This document shows, piece by piece, positions 41,642 through 49,533 of a stretch of 64,000 nucleotides of DNA. The position numbers and the translations under genes are program-made. Origin of the DNA: Paraburkholderia acidisoli. GTDB taxonomy: Bacteria; Pseudomonadota; Gammaproteobacteria; Burkholderiales; Burkholderiaceae. The notes beneath the pieces are model-generated. The model worked only from the letters and a program-made list of their open reading frames with translations, ran no database searches and had not been told where the DNA came from. How positions within the stretch are numbered: the stretch's first letter is position 1; each line of letters opens with the position of its first letter. The DNA lies in contig NZ_CP046913.1 of NCBI RefSeq assembly GCF_009789675.1, forward strand, positions 1,302,001 to 1,366,000. Reading direction: 5' to 3'.

Positions 41642-41843
41642 AGGGTCTGGATATTCCTGCGAGGATCGGTTTGCGGTCCGGATTGCGTCCGATGGCCGTA
41701 CGGATGAAGGCGTGGGGCGCTGTGGCCGCACGGTGGCGCGCGCAAGCGCTTTTCCGGCGCTTTTTTTGCGTTCGCCGGGCTTCGCCGCCGGCCGGTGGAG
41801 CGGGGCATTTTGCCATAAATGGCCGGGCGCTCAACCCGCGGGG

Positions 41844-41852
41844 TGTTAGAAT
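41844..41852 (+). promoter_or_regulatory. Extended -10 box abutting the Gln-rich protein gene
   Basis: TGT-TAGAAT ends 7 bp before ATG 41860; an mRNA from here would start at or next to the start codon. Confidence 0.4.
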
Positions 41853-41859
41853 TTCGGCC

Positions 41860-42828
41860 ATGTTCCGCTGCCCATCGAAGACGTTGACGACCTCCCGCCG
41901 CCTTTCCGATTTGCCCCTTGCCCGGTTCGAAGCGCGCTTTGGCGCTGCATGGCGGACCATCGCCGCGGGGGCGATTTGCGCCGTCGCCGCCGTCGTAATC
42001 AGCATGGGCACGAGCGTTCCGGCCCTCGCGCAAGCTGCCGCCTCCGCGCCGCTGGCCGCGTCGGATGTGGCCGCCGCGCCGCTCGACGCGTCGGGGGTAT
42101 CGGCGCAACAGACCGGCTTCGACGCGCGGCAGAAGGTGCTGGACCGCCGCAGCGCGGAGAACAACTACCGCTATGGCGTCGCGCAGCACGACTGCTATAG
42201 CGCGTTTTTCGTGAACCACTGTCTGGGCAAGGCGCGCGACCAGATGCGCGTGGTGCAGTCGGATATCCGCCGTGAACAGCTCGCGCTCGACGACGAGCAG
42301 CGCGCGGTGCATGCGCAGCAGCGCGATCAGCAGGCCGCGTTGCAGCGCGCGCAGGACGAAGCGAACGCGCCGCAGCGCGCCGCGAACGAGGCGGCCAGCT
42401 CGAAGGCGTTCGAGGACAAGCAGCGTCAGCATGCGCTCGATCAGGCGCAGCGCCAGGCCGAAGCGCCGCAGCGCGCGGCGAACGAGCAGGCCTACCAGGA
42501 CAAGCAGCGTCAACATGCGCTCGCGCAGGCGCAGCGCGAGGGCGAACAACCGCAGCGCGCCGCGAACCAGGCGGCGTACGATCAAAAGCAGTCGAACTTC
42601 CAGAAGCAGCTCGATCAGGCGCGCGCGCAAGGTGCGCAGCAGGCGCAGGAGCGCGAGCAGAAGGCCGAGCGCTTCCAGCAGAAGCAGGAAGACGCCGCAA
42701 AGCACAAGGCCGACGTGGAAGCGCGCCAGAAGCAGGCGGCCGAGAAGGCGCAGCAAAAACAGCAGCAAGACGAGCAGCAACAGCAGCAACTCAAGCAGCA
42801 GCAACAACAGCAGCAGCAAGACCAGTAA
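41860..42828 (+). CDS. Exported Gln/Ala-rich coiled-coil protein with internal repeats
   Basis: 322 residues, function not recognised. A membrane or signal segment at about 36-62 (IAAGAICAVAAVVISM to VPALAQA) suggests export, with cleavage likely after PALAQA. A conserved-looking block with two cysteines follows (Cys112 and Cys121, in DCYSAFFVNHCLGKAR), which could form a disulphide. From about residue 125 it is charged, Gln/Ala-rich and helical, with three imperfect repeats of PQRAANxxAYxDKQRQ type (170-201, 202-229, 230-258), ending in a poly-Gln tract. It sits between tex and the YdcH-like gene. Confidence 0.78.
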   Translation: MFRCPSKTLTTSRRLSDLPLARFEARFGAAWRTIAAGAICAVAAVVISMGTSVPALAQAAASAPLAASDVAAAPLDASGVSAQQTGFDARQKVLDRRSAENNYRYGVAQHDCYSAFFVNHCLGKARDQMRVVQSDIRREQLALDDEQRAVHAQQRDQQAALQRAQDEANAPQRAANEAASSKAFEDKQRQHALDQAQRQAEAPQRAANEQAYQDKQRQHALAQAQREGEQPQRAANQAAYDQKQSNFQKQLDQARAQGAQQAQEREQKAERFQQKQEDAAKHKADVEARQKQAAEKAQQKQQQDEQQQQQLKQQQQQQQQDQ

Positions 42829-42913
42829 CCCGAGTCACACGCTTTTTCAGCCGGACAGCAACCTCAGGCGCGCCGTCCTTCGCAAGCGCGCCACCTTTAT
42901 CGAGGAGGCGAGC

Positions 42914-43147
42914 ATGCGCGAGCAACGTGCAGTCAAGGCCGAGGTCCTTCGTGACCGCATTCTGCAACTCGAAACGGAGCATGGCGATCTCGATCGGCTG
43001 ATCGATCGCATGGCCGACACCGCGGACTACGACGACCTCGAATTGCAGAAGCTGAAAAAGCGCAAGCTCAAGGTCAAGGACAACATCATCCTGCTGCAAT
43101 TGCAGCTGGACCCCGATTCAACGAAGACTTCGGACGGGCACGCCTGA
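42914..43147 (+). CDS. YdcH (DUF465) family small protein
   Basis: 77 residues, a single helical hairpin. The DUF465 signature is clear: HGDLDRLIDRMADTADYDD and LELQKLKKRKLKVKDNI. Function is unknown in the family; coiled-coil pairing is expected. GAGGAGGCG lies just before ATG 42914. It is 85 bp after the Gln-rich gene and 78 bp before the helicase gene, on the same strand. Confidence 0.9.
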   Translation: MREQRAVKAEVLRDRILQLETEHGDLDRLIDRMADTADYDDLELQKLKKRKLKVKDNIILLQLQLDPDSTKTSDGHA

Positions 43148-43225
43148 TCCCCGTCCCGGCAGGCGCCGGGGCGCGGCGATCGCAGCCGGGCCGCGCCCAT
43201 CCGGAACGAGCAGGAACCGCTTGCC

Positions 43226-45523
43226 TTGAATTCTCCGACCGTTTCCCGTTCCCGGCCCGCGCGTGACAGCGACGCGCCGGCGGCCGACGCACGCGCGACC
43301 GGATCGTCCGCGTCGTCGGTGGTGGTGGCGCCCGCCAAACTGAGCGCCCGCCGCGCCGCCGAACTCCAGGAACTCTTCGCCGCCAACGGCTTGCTCGCGC
43401 GCAAGATCGACGGCTATCGCCCGCGCGCCGCGCAGATCGAAATGTCGAGCGCCGTGGCGGCCGCCATGGAAGCCTCGGCGCAGGCCCAACCCGATCCCGC
43501 GATGTTCGAGTTGCAGGCGCGTCCCGCGCGCCGCCTCGAGCGCGGTGCGCCGGTCGCCTCGGCCGGGCAAGCCGACGTCGAGGAGGCCGCGCGCGCCGCC
43601 TCCGATGCCGGCGACAACACGCTGATCGTCGAAGCTGGCACGGGCACCGGCAAGACCTATGCGTACCTCGTGCCGGCCATGCTGTGGGGCGGCAAGGTGG
43701 TCGTCTCCACGGGCACCAAGCACTTGCAGGACCAGCTGTTCGCGCGCGACATTCCCACCGTGCGCGATGCGCTCGCGGTGCCGGTCAGCATCGCCATGCT
43801 CAAGGGCCGCTCGAACTACCTCTGCCATTACTATCTGCAGCGCACGGCCGACAACGGCCGCTTGCCGTCGCGCCAGGAAACGGCGTATCTGCAGGAGATC
43901 GTGCGCTTCGCGAAGATCACGCGTTCGGGCGACAAGGCCGAACTCGCCAGCGTGCCGGAAACGGCGGCCGTCTGGTCCATGGTCACCTCCACGCGCGACA
44001 ACTGTCTCGGCCAGGAGTGTCCGCACTACAAGGATTGCTTCGTGATGCAGGCGCGCCGCGAGGCGCAGCAGGCCGACATCGTCGTGGTGAATCACCATCT
44101 GTTCTTCGCCGACATCATGTTGCGCGACACCGGCATGGCCGAACTGCTGCCGAGCGCGAACACGATCATCTTCGACGAAGCGCATCAGTTGCCCGAAACG
44201 GCCACGCTGTTCTTCGGCGAAACGCTCTCCACCACGCAGTTCCTCGAACTCGCGCGCGATTGCGTCGCCGAAGGTTTGAGCCATGCGCGCGACGCGGTCG
44301 AATGGGTCAAGCTCGCGGCCGGGCTCGAACGTGCCGCGCGCGACGTGCGTCTCGCGTTCAAGGAAGATTCGCTGCGTCTCGCGATCACGCAGTTGCCCGA
44401 GAATCATCCGCTCTTCGACGCGCTCGATGCGTTGCAGACGGAGCTCGGCGTGCTGGCCACGGCGCTTGGCGGCCAGGCCGAGCGTGCGGAGTCGCTGGGC
44501 GCTTGCTTGCGGCGCGCGCGCGAGTTGCAGGGCATTCTCGCGGGTTGGACCGTGCCCGCCGCCGACGCCACGCCTCAACGCGACGCGCGCAAGTCCGAGA
44601 CGAAAGCAGGCGACGAATCCGCTCACGCTCATGACGCCGACGAAAAGGTGCGCTGGGTCGAAGTGTTCTCGCACACGGTGCAATTGCACGAGACGCCGCT
44701 GTCGGTCGCGCCGATCTTCGCGAAGCAGCGCGCCGGCGTGCCGCGCACGTGGATCTTCACGTCGGCCACGCTTTCGGTGAAGGGCGACTTCACGCATTAC
44801 GCGGCGCAGATGGGTCTGAGCTCGCGCCGTTCGATGACGTTGCCGAGCCCGTTCGATTATCCGCAGCAGGGCTTGCTGTACGTGCCGCGTAACATGCCGC
44901 AGCCGTCGTCGCCGCAATTCACCGACGCGGTATTCGACGCGGCGTTGCCCGCGATCGAGGCGTCAGGCGGCGGCGTCTTCATGTTGTGCACGACCTTGCG
45001 CGCCGTGGATCGCATTGCCGCGAAGCTGCGCGATACGATCGAGGCACGCGGCTGGAATACGCCGCTGCTCGTGCAAGGCGACGCCAGCCGTACCGAATTG
45101 CTGGAGCGTTTTCGCGCGTACGGCAATGCGATTCTCGTGGGTAGCCAGAGTTTTTGGGAAGGCGTGGACGTGCGCGGTGATGCGCTGTCGCTCGTCGTCA
45201 TCGACAAGCTGCCGTTCGCGCCGCCCGACGATCCCGTGCTCGCGGCGCGTCTTGATGCGCTCACGAAGAAAGGCTTGAGCCCGTTCGCGGTTCATCAGTT
45301 GCCGCAGGCCGTCATTACGCTCAAGCAGGGCGCGGGGCGGCTGATTCGCGCGGAAACCGATCGCGGCGTGCTGATGATCTGCGATACGCGTCTCGTCGAT
45401 AAACCGTATGGCCGGCGCATCTGGCAGAGCTTGCCGCCGTTCAAGCGCACGCGCGAGATCGAAGTCGTGCAGGCGTTCTTCGAGAACGAAGCCGCGCAGC
45501 AGGAACCGGGCACGGACGATTGA
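43226..45523 (+). CDS. DinG/YoaA-type ATP-dependent DNA helicase with Fe-S cluster
   Basis: XPD/Rad3-like superfamily 2 helicase. 765 residues from TTG 43226; no ATG is near. Q-motif-like YRPRAAQIEMS is at about 64-74, Walker A GTGTGKT at 137-143 and the DEAH box at 317-320. Four cysteines between them (200, 260, 265, 271: YLCHYY and NCLGQECPHYKDC) fit the 4Fe-4S ligands. Later motifs include SQSFWEGVDVRGD and GAGRLIRAETDRG. The first 45 residues are Ala/Ser-rich and probably disordered, and about 60 extra residues separate the Q motif from Walker A. Confidence 0.9.
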   Translation: MNSPTVSRSRPARDSDAPAADARATGSSASSVVVAPAKLSARRAAELQELFAANGLLARKIDGYRPRAAQIEMSSAVAAAMEASAQAQPDPAMFELQARPARRLERGAPVASAGQADVEEAARAASDAGDNTLIVEAGTGTGKTYAYLVPAMLWGGKVVVSTGTKHLQDQLFARDIPTVRDALAVPVSIAMLKGRSNYLCHYYLQRTADNGRLPSRQETAYLQEIVRFAKITRSGDKAELASVPETAAVWSMVTSTRDNCLGQECPHYKDCFVMQARREAQQADIVVVNHHLFFADIMLRDTGMAELLPSANTIIFDEAHQLPETATLFFGETLSTTQFLELARDCVAEGLSHARDAVEWVKLAAGLERAARDVRLAFKEDSLRLAITQLPENHPLFDALDALQTELGVLATALGGQAERAESLGACLRRARELQGILAGWTVPAADATPQRDARKSETKAGDESAHAHDADEKVRWVEVFSHTVQLHETPLSVAPIFAKQRAGVPRTWIFTSATLSVKGDFTHYAAQMGLSSRRSMTLPSPFDYPQQGLLYVPRNMPQPSSPQFTDAVFDAALPAIEASGGGVFMLCTTLRAVDRIAAKLRDTIEARGWNTPLLVQGDASRTELLERFRAYGNAILVGSQSFWEGVDVRGDALSLVVIDKLPFAPPDDPVLAARLDALTKKGLSPFAVHQLPQAVITLKQGAGRLIRAETDRGVLMICDTRLVDKPYGRRIWQSLPPFKRTREIEVVQAFFENEAAQQEPGTDD

Positions 45524-45613
45524 CCGGGTCTGCGCGGGACGAGTCGATGCGTGTTGGATTGCGCATCGACTGACGGAGTTACACGCGCTTCACGTCAATG
45601 CGGGCTGCAAAAC

Positions 45614-45647
45614 AAAAAAGCCACGAACCTGAGTTCGTGGCTTTTTT
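45614..45647. terminator. Bidirectional terminator between the helicase and lipoprotein genes
   Basis: A6, perfect 9-bp stem GCCACGAAC (45620-45628) with GTTCGTGGC (45633-45641), loop CTGA, T6 (45642-45647). Confidence 0.9.
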
Positions 45648-45748
45648 GCTTGCCCGCCCCGCGTATGACGATAACGCCAGACTGCAGGGCGGTTCGCTGC
45701 GAGACTCGCCGGACCCGGAGACCCGGACGAGTGTCGTGCGAACGCAGC

Positions 45749-46018
45749 TTACTGGCTTGCGCCCGAAGCCGGAGCAGCAGCGCCAGCGTCCGAAGCGGCA
45801 GCGCCAGCGTCCGAAGCAGCAGCCGTAGCCGAAGCAGCAGCGTCGCTCGCAGCAGCAGCAGCGCCCGAAGCAGCAGCTGCGGAATCCGAAGCGGCAGCAG
45901 CCGGTGCCGAAGCAGCGGTCGCATCGCTAGCCGGCGCAGCAGCTTGGTCGCTGCTCTTGTTGCATGCAGCCAGTGCCACAGCTGCCAGCAGGGATGCTAC
46001 GAGGAGGGATTTCTTCAT
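45749..46018 (-). CDS. Small Ala/Ser/Asp-rich lipoprotein
   Basis: 89 residues. The signal peptide MKKSLLVASLLAAVALAAC has lipobox LAAC (Cys19). The mature part is nearly all Ala, Ser, Asp, Gly and Pro, with ASD recurring at short intervals (for example AAASDAGAAASDAGAA), so it is probably extended or disordered on the membrane surface. AAGGA lies 8 nt before ATG 46018; a GTG at 46024 is an alternative. A well-formed promoter lies upstream and a strong terminator downstream, which suggests a highly expressed monocistronic gene. Function unknown. Confidence 0.82.
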   Translation of the reverse strand: MKKSLLVASLLAAVALAACNKSSDQAAAPASDATAASAPAAAASDSAAAASGAAAAASDAAASATAAASDAGAAASDAGAAAPASGASQ

Positions 46019-46150
46019 GATCACGTCCTTTTATGGTTAAAGGTAAGCAACAGCGCAAAATAAAACCGGTAATGTGCCCCAACACCGACCTTGAGCCGCT
46101 GGTGGAGACGCACAGCAAGAGCGTGAATCTTCCCTACGGCCTGGGCGGAA

Positions 46151-46179
46151 ATTATAGGCACTTTCGTATCGACCGTCGA
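46151..46179 (-). promoter_or_regulatory. Promoter of the Ala-rich lipoprotein gene
   Basis: On the minus strand TCGACG (46174-46179), a 17-bp spacer and perfect TATAAT (46151-46156). The leader would be about 125 nt in an AT-richer region than the surroundings. Confidence 0.6.
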
Positions 46180-46249
46180 CAAATCCGGGGACAATACGTT
46201 GTCTTTCTCATACAAGCACTATATTAGTACGGTAAACAGTCCGAAGCGC

Positions 46250-47485
46250 TTAGGCAAGCACCCCAACCCGTATCCAGCCCGCACGATACCACTCGTGTAG
46301 TAACGCTGTCACACACGAATCGTGTGAGAGTGTTACAAAGCGTTTCCCATCCAGAAAGCGGTTGTCAGCCAATGCCGGCAGCCACTTTCTCGCTTCCTTG
46401 AGCAAGTACTGTTCCCCGTTCAGGTAATACGAGCGCGAATCGTAAAGCAGGATCGTCCTGCGGTCGAGTGTTATCCCGCTTTTCGCGGCCTGCGCAACGA
46501 AACGTCGCTCGTCGAGTGGCTTCTCGGGCGAGTCGAAGACGACATTCGACTTCGGCTCCGAAAGATACGAGCCCACGAACGAGGAAACATCCGCGTCATT
46601 CCAGCGCACTTTAGCAAGCACGCCCGCAACGCGCTCTACGAGTGCCGCGGGCAATTGTGCGGGATGCTCGACGGCGGGCTGATCGGGGTCGCGATACAGC
46701 GCGTTCTTGCCGCTGGCGGGCTCGTCGCCGCGACGTTCCGCGAGCCAGTAGAGAAACTGACTCGTGAGTTCGTTCGTGGAAGGCGATCGAAAGCCAATCG
46801 AGCAGGTCATGCACTCGCCTTCGGCCACGCCGTCGTGCGCGATATGCGGCGGCAGATACAACATGTCGCCCGGCTCGAGCAGCCACTCTTCCTCGGGTTC
46901 GAAGTTCGCGAGCACCTTGAGCGGCAGGCCATCCACGAGCGAGAGATCGCGCTGCGCGCCGATGCGCCAGCGCCGCTTGCCATGGACCTGTAGCAGAAAC
47001 ACGTCATACGAATCGAAGTGCGGGCCAACGCCGCCGCCATCGGTCGCGTACGAGATCATCAGGTCGTCGAGGCGCGCGTCGGGGGCGAAGCGAAACCGTT
47101 CGAGCAAGGCGCGCGCGCGGTCGTCGTGCAGGTCGGCGCCTTGTACGAGCAGCGTCCATTGACGCGTTTTCGGCGTGGGCAGTTCGTCGGGCGAGAACGG
47201 GCCGTGTTCGAGCGCCCAGCGGCGGCGAAAATGCGTGATGAGGCGCGATTCGACGTCGTCGTTATCGGCCAGTTCGAAGAGTTCCTCGCGCGAGAGAGGC
47301 GCCTCGATGTCGGGAATCGCCTGGCGGATCAGCAGCGGCTTTTTCTGCCAGTATTTCCGCATGAACTGCGCCGGCGTCAATCCGCCTAACAGGGAGGTGG
47401 GGACGTTCGGCGCGGGACTCGCCAGGGAGACGGCGGCGCGCTGCTTGCGCGCGTCCACCGGGTGGTCTGGGGACCGCTTCGGCAT
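46250..47485 (-). CDS. roxA: JmjC/cupin-domain ribosomal oxygenase, RoxA (YcfD)-like
   Basis: 2-oxoglutarate/Fe(II) oxygenase; E. coli YcfD hydroxylates an arginine of ribosomal protein L16. 411 residues. The metal triad fits His156/Asp158 (GPHFDSYDVF) with His214 or His217 (PPHIAHDG). GLTPAQFMRKYWQKKPLLIRQA near residues 35-56 is typical of the family, and the C-terminal part forms the dimer/winged-helix region. ATG 47485 is chosen; the open frame to 47530 would overlap slyD. It diverges from slyD with only 32 bp between start codons. Confidence 0.88.
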   Translation of the reverse strand: MPKRSPDHPVDARKQRAAVSLASPAPNVPTSLLGGLTPAQFMRKYWQKKPLLIRQAIPDIEAPLSREELFELADNDDVESRLITHFRRRWALEHGPFSPDELPTPKTRQWTLLVQGADLHDDRARALLERFRFAPDARLDDLMISYATDGGGVGPHFDSYDVFLLQVHGKRRWRIGAQRDLSLVDGLPLKVLANFEPEEEWLLEPGDMLYLPPHIAHDGVAEGECMTCSIGFRSPSTNELTSQFLYWLAERRGDEPASGKNALYRDPDQPAVEHPAQLPAALVERVAGVLAKVRWNDADVSSFVGSYLSEPKSNVVFDSPEKPLDERRFVAQAAKSGITLDRRTILLYDSRSYYLNGEQYLLKEARKWLPALADNRFLDGKRFVTLSHDSCVTALLHEWYRAGWIRVGVLA

Positions 47486-47487
47486 CG

Positions 47488-47493
47488 TATAAT
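47488..47493 (+). promoter_or_regulatory. slyD -10 box
   Basis: Perfect TATAAT, 24 bp before ATG 47518 and 3 bp from the divergent roxA start codon. GGAGGAACGA is the slyD ribosome binding site. No clear -35. Confidence 0.45.
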
Positions 47494-47517
47494 GAGGTCT
47501 GTAATCTGGAGGAACGA

Positions 47518-48063
47518 ATGAAAATTGCAAAGGACACCGTCGTCTCGGTTGCTTACAAGCTATCGGATACGCAGGGCAATCTGATTGAGGAAAGCGACGA
47601 GCCGATGGTCTATCTGCACGGCGGCTATGATGGCACGTTCCCCAAGATCGAGGAAGTGCTGGACGGCAAGGAGCCGGGCTTCGAGACCCAGATCCAGCTC
47701 GAGCCGACCGACGCGTTCGGCGAATACGATCCCGAACTCGTGAAGATCGAACCGCGCACGCGCTTTCCCGAGCCGCTCGAAGTCGGCATGCAGTTCGAGG
47801 GCACGCCGGAAGAGGGCGACGAAGATCTCGACACGCTCATCTACACGGTCACGGACGTCGCCGAAGACAAGGTCGTGCTCGACGGCAATCACCCGCTCGC
47901 GGGCATGGCGCTGCGTTTCGCGCTCACGGTCAAGGAAGTGCGTGAAGCGACCGAAGACGAGATCGAGCACGAGCACGCGCATGGCGCCGATGGCCTCGAA
48001 GTCGTCGATGAAGACGAAGAGGACGACGGCGAAGAAGGCGACGCGAAGCCTACGCTGCACTAA
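47518..48063 (+). CDS. slyD: FKBP-type peptidyl-prolyl cis-trans isomerase SlyD
   Basis: Folding helper and metallochaperone. 181 residues: FKBP domain (KDTVVSVAYKLSD, YLHGGYDGTFPKIEEVLDG) with the IF chaperone insert (about 70-130), then a tail. The tail is acidic with a few histidines (EHEHAHGADG, then DEDEEDDGEEGD) and lacks the Cys/His-rich nickel-binding end of the E. coli protein, so a reduced metal role is likely. ATG 47518 is preceded by GGAGGAACGA. Confidence 0.95.
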   Translation: MKIAKDTVVSVAYKLSDTQGNLIEESDEPMVYLHGGYDGTFPKIEEVLDGKEPGFETQIQLEPTDAFGEYDPELVKIEPRTRFPEPLEVGMQFEGTPEEGDEDLDTLIYTVTDVAEDKVVLDGNHPLAGMALRFALTVKEVREATEDEIEHEHAHGADGLEVVDEDEEDDGEEGDAKPTLH

Positions 48064-48112
48064 ACGCCACGGCTCGACTGCGTTGGCGTAAAGCCCGCGC
48101 GGTTGGCATCTC

Positions 48113-48133
48113 GCCGTCCGCACATTGGACGGC
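48113..48133. other. Hairpin between slyD and the convergent secreted-protein gene
   Basis: Perfect 7-bp arms GCCGTCC (48113-48119) and GGACGGC (48127-48133), loop GCACATT. It lies in an 83-bp convergent gap and may act as a terminator, but there is no T tract. Confidence 0.35.
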
Positions 48134-48146
48134 AGTCACGCGGCGA

Positions 48147-49466
48147 TCAATATGAGCCGCCCGACGCGGGAGCGCCGGGCGGCTCAGCTTTATGCGCGCC
48201 GTTGTTGTCGAAGTTGCCGAGGTTGCCGACGTTGCCGTTGCGCCCGGGCCAATCTGGCATGACGACCGGGTTGCTCGCGGGCGAGTTGAACGTCGATGAA
48301 GCTCCGCCCGGCGCTGGCGGCGTGGGCGTGACGTCGGGAGCTTGCGGCATGCCCGGAATTTCGGTGACGTCGGGCATCGACGAGACTTCGGGCATATCCG
48401 GCAGCGGCGTGGACGAAGCCGCGCCCGGCGCGAGCGCGGGCGGTTGCGCCGGCAGCAACGGCAAGTGCTTCGGCACGTCGCGTACGCTCACGCGCAACGG
48501 CGTGCTGCGCGCCATGTCGGCTTCCACCTGTAGCCATTGCGTTTGCGGATCGCGCAAGGAAAACGCAATGCGCGTCACGTTATCTATCCTGGTTCCCTTC
48601 TCGGTGCGCAACGGCTGGTCGATCGCGAAGCCGCGTGCGAGCTTCGCTTCGTCGGTGTTCACGATGATGATGGGGCCGCGAAACGCCTGCGCGAGCCGCA
48701 CAAGGCTGCGGCGCAATTCGGCGTAACCATCGCGCGGCGCGCGGCGAAAGCGTAGCCACGCGAAATGATCGGTGCGGTCGTAGTGTTCGGCGAGGGCGTT
48801 GCCTTGCATGAAGATGACGATCGCCCGCGCGTTGCGGCGCTTGGCGTATTCGGCCGCATGTTCGAGCCAGAAACCGTTGGCGATGACGCGATCTTCGAAC
48901 TCGCCATTGCGGCCGCCCGCATTGAGATAGTGATTATTGCCGTCGGGGGCGTTGAGCCCGATAAATACCGTGTCGCCGAGTTGCCAGCGCACGTTTTCGC
49001 GATACGGCCGAAAGCGCGAGACCTCGCTTTCGCGCGTGAGCGTGAGCGGTGCCTGGCCGAGCGATTTCGAATCGCCGAAAAAATTCTGTCGCAGAAAATC
49101 GAGTCGCTCGACCGGATCATAGGCGCCCGAGCCGTTGCTGCCGCACGTGACCCAGTCGCGCTCGCCCGGCACGAACACGAGCGGCGGTCGCGAGGCGTCG
49201 AGCAGCGCATGACGATTGTCGTAGACGTGATCGGCGCAGAGTTCGTGCGCGCCTTTAAGATTGCCGTCGTAGACGACGAAGGCAATTTGCGAATCGCGGC
49301 CGATGGCGTCGACGAGCCGCTGCGCCGCCGGTTCCTCGGCTGGCGACGTGACCACATTGGCGATGACAGCGAACGCATAACGCGGCGATTGCGCGCAGGC
49401 GAGGTGCGCCGAGATGGCCAGCCACAACGCAAGTGCGGCGCAAAGACCCCGCCAGGCGCCGCGCAT
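48147..49466 (-). CDS. Secreted metallophosphoesterase-like protein with Pro/Gly-rich tail
   Basis: 439 residues. An N-terminal signal peptide (GLCAALALWLAISAHLACA, cleavage before QSP) sends it to the periplasm. The body recalls a calcineurin-like phosphoesterase: VVYDGNLKG in the place of the GDxxD motif, VFVPGERDW in the place of GN[HD], and IVIFMQGN later. However, the first DxH motif is missing (FAVIANVVTS) and the metal ligands are incomplete, so catalysis is doubtful. From about residue 340 the tail is Pro/Ala/Asn-rich. It is 67 bp downstream of mutS on the same strand. I do not recognise its function. Confidence 0.7.
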   Translation of the reverse strand: MRGAWRGLCAALALWLAISAHLACAQSPRYAFAVIANVVTSPAEEPAAQRLVDAIGRDSQIAFVVYDGNLKGAHELCADHVYDNRHALLDASRPPLVFVPGERDWVTCGSNGSGAYDPVERLDFLRQNFFGDSKSLGQAPLTLTRESEVSRFRPYRENVRWQLGDTVFIGLNAPDGNNHYLNAGGRNGEFEDRVIANGFWLEHAAEYAKRRNARAIVIFMQGNALAEHYDRTDHFAWLRFRRAPRDGYAELRRSLVRLAQAFRGPIIIVNTDEAKLARGFAIDQPLRTEKGTRIDNVTRIAFSLRDPQTQWLQVEADMARSTPLRVSVRDVPKHLPLLPAQPPALAPGAASSTPLPDMPEVSSMPDVTEIPGMPQAPDVTPTPPAPGGASSTFNSPASNPVVMPDWPGRNGNVGNLGNFDNNGAHKAEPPGAPASGGSY

Positions 49467-49533
49467 TATTTTTAGATAACGCGTGGGAACGCCGCCACGG
49501 CCACGTGGCCGCAGCGGCGTCGCGAGGCGACGC

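Noticed and set aside
43148..43225. CCCGGC-AGGC-GCCGGG hairpin between the YdcH-like gene and the helicase
   Set aside because: Short stem without a T tract in very GC-rich DNA; expected by chance.
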